Source: JBQLZQ01 sp052168355
GTDB taxonomy: Bacteria; Pseudomonadota; Alphaproteobacteria; DSM-16000; Inquilinaceae
NCBI GenBank assembly: GCA_052168355.1
Contig: JBQLZQ010000006.1
Span: 15,005 to 79,004 of the forward strand
Reading direction: 5' to 3'
Length of the DNA stretch: 64,000 nucleotides
Below, one piece after another: positions 60,566 to 64,000 of this stretch. A program made the translations under genes and the position numbers. How positions within the stretch are numbered: the first letter of the stretch is position 1; the number at the start of each line of letters is the position of its first letter. Below the pieces are notes generated by a model that saw nothing but the letters and a program-made list of their open reading frames with translations, was not told the origin of the DNA and ran no database searches.

Positions 60566-60898
60566 TCAGGCCGCGCCCGGGGTCAGCCGGATGCGCACGG
60601 TGGCGACGCCCGCGCCCGCGGGCGCGGCGGCGAACCCGGCCTTGGTGTTGCCGGTGGCCGTGGTGGTCATCTCGCCGGCGCCGGCGTTCCAGTAGAGCTG
60701 GTCGCCGGTCGCCACTACGTTGGCCGCCGTCTTGGGCACCGCGAACACGCCCTCGACCGAGGCTTCGACCTCCGCGCCGAGGGCGGCGTCGGTGGCGGCG
60801 ATGCCGATCAGCTTGCCGACGGCCACCACCGCGCCGGACGATAGGGCGGCGGGTGCCGCGACGGTCAGCACGTTGCCGGGCTGGATGTAGTTCTTCAT
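60566..60898 (-). CDS. Phage DUF2190 family capsid cement/decoration protein
   Basis: A 110-residue protein, MKNYIQPGNVLTVAAPAALSSG at its start and GDQLYWNAGAGEMTTT in the middle. Both are typical of DUF2190 proteins, found beside major capsid genes in many phages and thought to be capsid cement proteins. It is the head-module gene nearest the integrase. About 150 bp without a gene separates it from the helix-turn-helix gene. Confidence 0.85.
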   Translation of the reverse strand: MKNYIQPGNVLTVAAPAALSSGAVVAVGKLIGIAATDAALGAEVEASVEGVFAVPKTAANVVATGDQLYWNAGAGEMTTTATGNTKAGFAAAPAGAGVATVRIRLTPGAA

Positions 60899-60899
60899 C

Positions 60900-61118
60900 T
60901 CACAGTCCTTTCGAGGATCGGATGCGGATTTCCCGCACGGTCGGGCGGCCCTGCAGGGCCGCGATTTGGCGGTCGAGGCCGGCGCGGATGCGCTCCATTT
61001 CCTCGACCAGGCGGTAGGTGACGGCCTTGCCGTCGGCTTGGCGTACCGTCAGCGTGCCGGTGGCCAGGGCCGCGTCCAGGGCGTCCCGCCGGGCCGTCAA
61101 CTCGTCGAGCGTGGCCAT
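60900..61118 (-). CDS. gpW-like phage head-tail joining protein
   Basis: A 72-residue helical protein (MATLDELTARRDALDAALAT, ending in REIRIRSSKGL) whose length, central beta pair (TVRQADGKAVTYR) and basic tail resemble lambda gpW, which closes the portal and joins head to tail. It sits between the capsid fusion gene and DUF2190 with gaps of 1-3 bp. Recognition is by layout and context, so confidence is moderate. Confidence 0.6.
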   Translation of the reverse strand: MATLDELTARRDALDAALATGTLTVRQADGKAVTYRLVEEMERIRAGLDRQIAALQGRPTVREIRIRSSKGL

Positions 61119-61121
61119 CGA

Positions 61122-62894
61122 TCAGGCGCCCGGATTCATGTACCAGGACCGGAAATCGACGAACCCGGCGCCGTAATCCAGGCGCACCCGGATCTGCACC
61201 CCGTCGACCTCGAAGCCCGAGCGGCTTTCGATCTGCGGTCCCGGCGCGCCGTCGAGATAGGCGTATTCCAGCCCGTCGATCTGGGCCGGGTCGGCGACCA
61301 CGTACCAGCGCGTGGCGCTCACCGCATCCAGGCGGCTGTCGACCAGCAGGTCGAGCTGCCCGCCGAAGGGGTTCACGTCGGCCGCCGTGGCCGCCTGGAT
61401 GGCCGTCAGCAGCTTTTCCGCCGTCGTCTCCAGCGCCGCGGGCACCAGCAGGAAGCGGGGCCGGACGTTGATCGGCTTGCCGGTCAGGTCCTTCTGCGTC
61501 CGCATGGCCAGGCGGCCGGCCGACAGGGTGCCTTCGGCGATGACGCCGCCGGCCCCGGCCCGGTTGGCGTGGTCGGCGTGGAACAGCGTCTTGCCTTCGG
61601 CCAGCACCGGGCCGCTGCCGGCGCCGGTCGTCAGCAGCTCGACCAGGAACTGGGACTCGAAATCCATGGCCGCGCGGCCCAGGCGGGCGGACAGGTCGGC
61701 GAAGGCGCCCACATCATCGTTGACCAGTGCCTGGCGGGTGATGCCGACGATCCGTCCGAAGGTGCCGATCTTGTAGGTCTCTTCGGCCTCCGCCAGGGTG
61801 CCGCTCTTGAACTCCCCGTGCTCGTTGACCTTCTCCAGGGTCGGCGCCTCGCTGAGCTGAAGGCGGTGCTTGGCCCGGAAGTCGCGGGCCGTGGTTTGGC
61901 GGGCGGCGCTTTTGAGCGCCGCCGGCGCGGCCTCGTAAGCCTGCCGCAAGGTCCGGCCCACCGTGTCGCCCAGGATCAGGGCGAAGTCGCTGGTCGTGTG
62001 CAGCGCCCGCTCGATGATGGTCGACGGCGACAGGCCGGTGACCGGCTGACCGGCGGCGCGCAGCAGCTCGCGGCCGATATCGGGCAGGGAGAGGCCGACA
62101 TAGGGACGGGCCGGCGCGCTTGGCTGGTGGCGCGGATCGATCCGGCAATAGAGCGCCTCGCCGATCCGGGCGGCGCGGGTGCGCGGATCGGCGTGGTCGG
62201 CGCCCATCACGATGTCCGGCGTCGCCTGGGTACGGATGGCCGGGCCGCCACGCTGGGACAGGGCGGCGAGCGCCTCTGTCCGCGCCTCCGCCACCGTGGC
62301 CCCGCGGGTGATCAGCGCATCGGCGAAGCCGGCATCCAACCCGGCCGTGGCGGCGATGGCGCGGATGGTGTCGCCGTCGGCGCGCACCCGCGCGCCCGGA
62401 TCGGCGCCGACGGCGACGAACGAAACCTCTTGCGGCGTCCAGGCTTCCGCCACGCGCTGGCGAACCCCGTTCGCCGCTGTGCCGTCGCGCCAGCGCTCGA
62501 CGGTGTAGCCGATCGAGACGTGGCGGACGACGCCGGCGCGGATGTCCTGCCATACCGCTTCGGCTCGGCGGGAGATGCGCAGACGGGCCACGCCGCGCCC
62601 TCCGTCGATCCGGGCGTCCTCGACGACGCCAAGGACGCTGTCCAACCCGTCGCGGCGGTGCGAGTCCAGGACCGATGCGCCGTCGTTGAGCCGGGTCAGG
62701 TCGGCGTTCTCGACCGGCAGGACCTCTTGGAAGACGCCGTCGAAGTCGCGGCGCTCGACAGCGGCGCCGGTGGAAAAGATCACCTCCACCGTACGGGCGG
62801 CCTCGTCGATGCTGCCGGCCTCGATCGCCGCGCGGCGCGTGATCAGGGTCGGCGTGGGATGGTCGCGGGTCAGGAGGATCGAGCCGTCAGGCAT
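61122..62894 (-). CDS. Fused prohead protease and major capsid protein
   Basis: A 590-residue fusion. The first about 180 residues match an HK97-type prohead protease: ITRRAAIEAGSIDEAARTVEV, GASVLDSHRRDGLDSVLGVV (catalytic-type His) and RHVSIGYTVERW (Ser), then EAWTPQEVSFVAVGAD. The remainder is an HK97/Mu-like major capsid protein (TFGRIVGITRQALVNDDVG, FESQFLVELLTTG, NVRPRFLLVPAALE, RSGFEVDGVQIRVRLDYGAGF). Natural protease-capsid fusions are a known family in Alphaproteobacteria. The ATG at 62894 overlaps the portal stop. The free-frame upstream extension is not similar to anything. Confidence 0.88.
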   Translation of the reverse strand: MPDGSILLTRDHPTPTLITRRAAIEAGSIDEAARTVEVIFSTGAAVERRDFDGVFQEVLPVENADLTRLNDGASVLDSHRRDGLDSVLGVVEDARIDGGRGVARLRISRRAEAVWQDIRAGVVRHVSIGYTVERWRDGTAANGVRQRVAEAWTPQEVSFVAVGADPGARVRADGDTIRAIAATAGLDAGFADALITRGATVAEARTEALAALSQRGGPAIRTQATPDIVMGADHADPRTRAARIGEALYCRIDPRHQPSAPARPYVGLSLPDIGRELLRAAGQPVTGLSPSTIIERALHTTSDFALILGDTVGRTLRQAYEAAPAALKSAARQTTARDFRAKHRLQLSEAPTLEKVNEHGEFKSGTLAEAEETYKIGTFGRIVGITRQALVNDDVGAFADLSARLGRAAMDFESQFLVELLTTGAGSGPVLAEGKTLFHADHANRAGAGGVIAEGTLSAGRLAMRTQKDLTGKPINVRPRFLLVPAALETTAEKLLTAIQAATAADVNPFGGQLDLLVDSRLDAVSATRWYVVADPAQIDGLEYAYLDGAPGPQIESRSGFEVDGVQIRVRLDYGAGFVDFRSWYMNPGA

Positions 62895-64000
62895 CTTCGG
62901 GTTCCTTTTCAAATGAGGCGGGAGAACGGGGGCGGGCGACCGAAAGTCCCAGCCGCGCGGCGCGGGCCATGTCGGCGGCGATCTCGGCATCGACGCGTTC
63001 CGGGTCGCGGCCGCGGGCGGCGATGATTTCCGACCGGCTCTTGAGGCCGGCCTCCAGGGCGGCGGCATCGGCCTGCACGTCCTGAAACGGGTTCACATAG
63101 TCCCAGGCCGGAGGCATGAATCGGGCGGCCAGCCACGGCTCCGGATCGAAGGCGAAGCCGGGCGCGTCGACGGCGCCGGCCAGGACGGCCAGGCGCACGA
63201 AGCGCTGCCATACCGGACGGATGAATTGCTGAACCAAAACCTGATGCTGGATGGCGCTCACGCGGCGCCGGAACTCGATCAGGGCGACGCGGGCGGACGA
63301 AAAGTTCACGCCGGTCATGTCGCCGGTGAGCTGCTCGTAGGTGACGCCAAGCCCGGCGGCGACGGCGCGGAGTTCGGCTTGCAGAAAATGGTGATAGTCG
63401 CTGCCGCCCTTGGCCGGGTCCGAGAACCGGATATCGGTTCCCGGCGGCAGGATCCGCAGCGTACCGGGTTCGAGCCCGTGTTCGAGCACGTCGGAGGGCG
63501 CGCCGGCGGTTGCAGTGCCGGCGAACCCGCCGGCCTCGCCGTTGGCATCGATGACGAACCCGGCGAGCATCGCCCGGATTTTCTGACCGAGCAGAGTCGC
63601 GTCCATGACCTCGTCGATCTCCCTCAACCGCAGCAACGTCGGCGCGAACCAGGAGACGCCGCGCACCTGGCCGGCCGCCAGCGGTTCGAAAATGTGCAGG
63701 AGTTCCGTCGCCGGCACCCGCACCGGCGCCAGGGCGCGGGCCAGCATGTCGCCCGGAGGATCGGGAAAGACGTGATAGGCCACCCGCCGGCCGGCACCGT
63801 CGAATTCGACGCCGGCCCGGATGCGCCCGCCGCCGTCCAGGTCGCGATGCAGGCCGCGGTCGACCTGGTCGGGGTCGAGAATCTGAAGCTGAAGGGGCAC
63901 GGTCATGTCGGGTGCCACCCGGAACCGGACGAACGCTTCGCCGGCCTCGATCATCGACCGGGCGACCAGGCTTTGCAGGCCGTAGACGTCCATCCGGCCG
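62887..64000 (-). CDS. Lambda-type phage portal protein (5' end beyond window)
   Basis: At least 371 residues of a lambda-family portal protein. The frame is open through base 64000, so the start lies outside. Typical segments are QLQILDPDQVDRG, RRVAYHVFPDPPGD, HIFEPLAAGQVRGVSWFAP, AELRAVAAGLGVTYEQLTGDMTGVNFSSAR (described by VTYEQLTGD) and PPAWDYVNPFQDVQADA. The portal ring is the head vertex through which DNA is packaged. It is read toward the capsid gene in the expected portal-protease-capsid order; terminase genes are expected next, beyond the edge. Confidence 0.92.
   Translation of the reverse strand, partial: GRMDVYGLQSLVARSMIEAGEAFVRFRVAPDMTVPLQLQILDPDQVDRGLHRDLDGGGRIRAGVEFDGAGRRVAYHVFPDPPGDMLARALAPVRVPATELLHIFEPLAAGQVRGVSWFAPTLLRLREIDEVMDATLLGQKIRAMLAGFVIDANGEAGGFAGTATAGAPSDVLEHGLEPGTLRILPPGTDIRFSDPAKGGSDYHHFLQAELRAVAAGLGVTYEQLTGDMTGVNFSSARVALIEFRRRVSAIQHQVLVQQFIRPVWQRFVRLAVLAGAVDAPGFAFDPEPWLAARFMPPAWDYVNPFQDVQADAAALEAGLKSRSEIIAARGRDPERVDAEIAADMARAARLGLSVARPRSPASFEKEPEDA

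Overview
The window is a 64 kb piece of a GC-rich alphaproteobacterial chromosome, most like a Rhodospirillales-type genome. This rests on gene content and order: CcmAB, a ChvG/ChvI pair, a short HPr kinase with RapZ, EIIA and HPr, a DivL-type kinase, AddAB, a CarD regulator beside FdxA, and the aroA-cmk-rpsA-ihfB to trp/accD/folC run. The replicon is almost entirely coding, with many ATGA/GTGA stop-start overlaps. Apart from the last 5 kb it is core chromosome.

Layout. (1) 1-8.5 kb: the ccmA-ccmB heme exporter on the minus strand (ccmB cut by the window edge), an alpha/beta hydrolase, aconitase A, an intergenic array of palindromic repeats, a secreted DUF1223 protein and htpG. (2) 8.6-11.6 kb: two tandem secreted paralogues of identical length that I cannot name securely. 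(3) 11.7-17.4 kb, plus strand: SUV3-like helicase, S4 RNA-binding protein, TerB-like protein, ferredoxin FdxA, CarD regulator and a metallophosphatase-like protein that has lost its metal ligands. (4) 17.4-25.7 kb: chvG/chvI (minus), a HugZ-like protein, a PagL-like lipid A deacylase, proline iminopeptidase, a nuclease, an M48 lipoprotein protease and rpoH. (5) 25.8-29.5 kb: hprK-rapZ-EIIA-HPr, a nitrogen-PTS-type signalling cassette, then ahcY behind a palindromic operator-like site. (6) 29.6-41.3 kb: divL, a ferredoxin-NADP reductase, tsaE, a MurU-like nucleotidyltransferase, addB, addA and trxA. (7) 41.4-58.1 kb, all minus strand: mprF, two small membrane proteins, folC, accD, trpA, trpB, trpF, pyrF, a SolA-like oxidase, an AGE-family epimerase, lapA, ihfB, rpsA, cmk and aroA. 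A TIGR02300 zinc-ribbon protein follows on the plus strand. (8) 58.88-64 kb: tRNA-Ala(GGC), then an integrated element with a tyrosine integrase whose stop codon lies inside the tRNA, a helix-turn-helix protein, and phage head genes (DUF2190, gpW-like, a prohead protease/major capsid fusion, portal) that run off the window.

Functional themes are envelope stress and cell-cycle signalling (ChvIG, the PTS phosphorelay, RpoH, DivL), envelope remodelling (PagL-like, MprF, MurU-like, LapA), methyl-cycle control (AhcY) and a tightly packed biosynthetic and translation operon. The points most worth a second look are the integrated element, whose head module abuts the integrase with no tail genes between (a possible tail-less satellite), the mosaic tandem paralogues, the degenerate phosphatase, the split of the usual chvIG-hprK cluster, and the absence of amgK between tsaE and the MurU-like gene.
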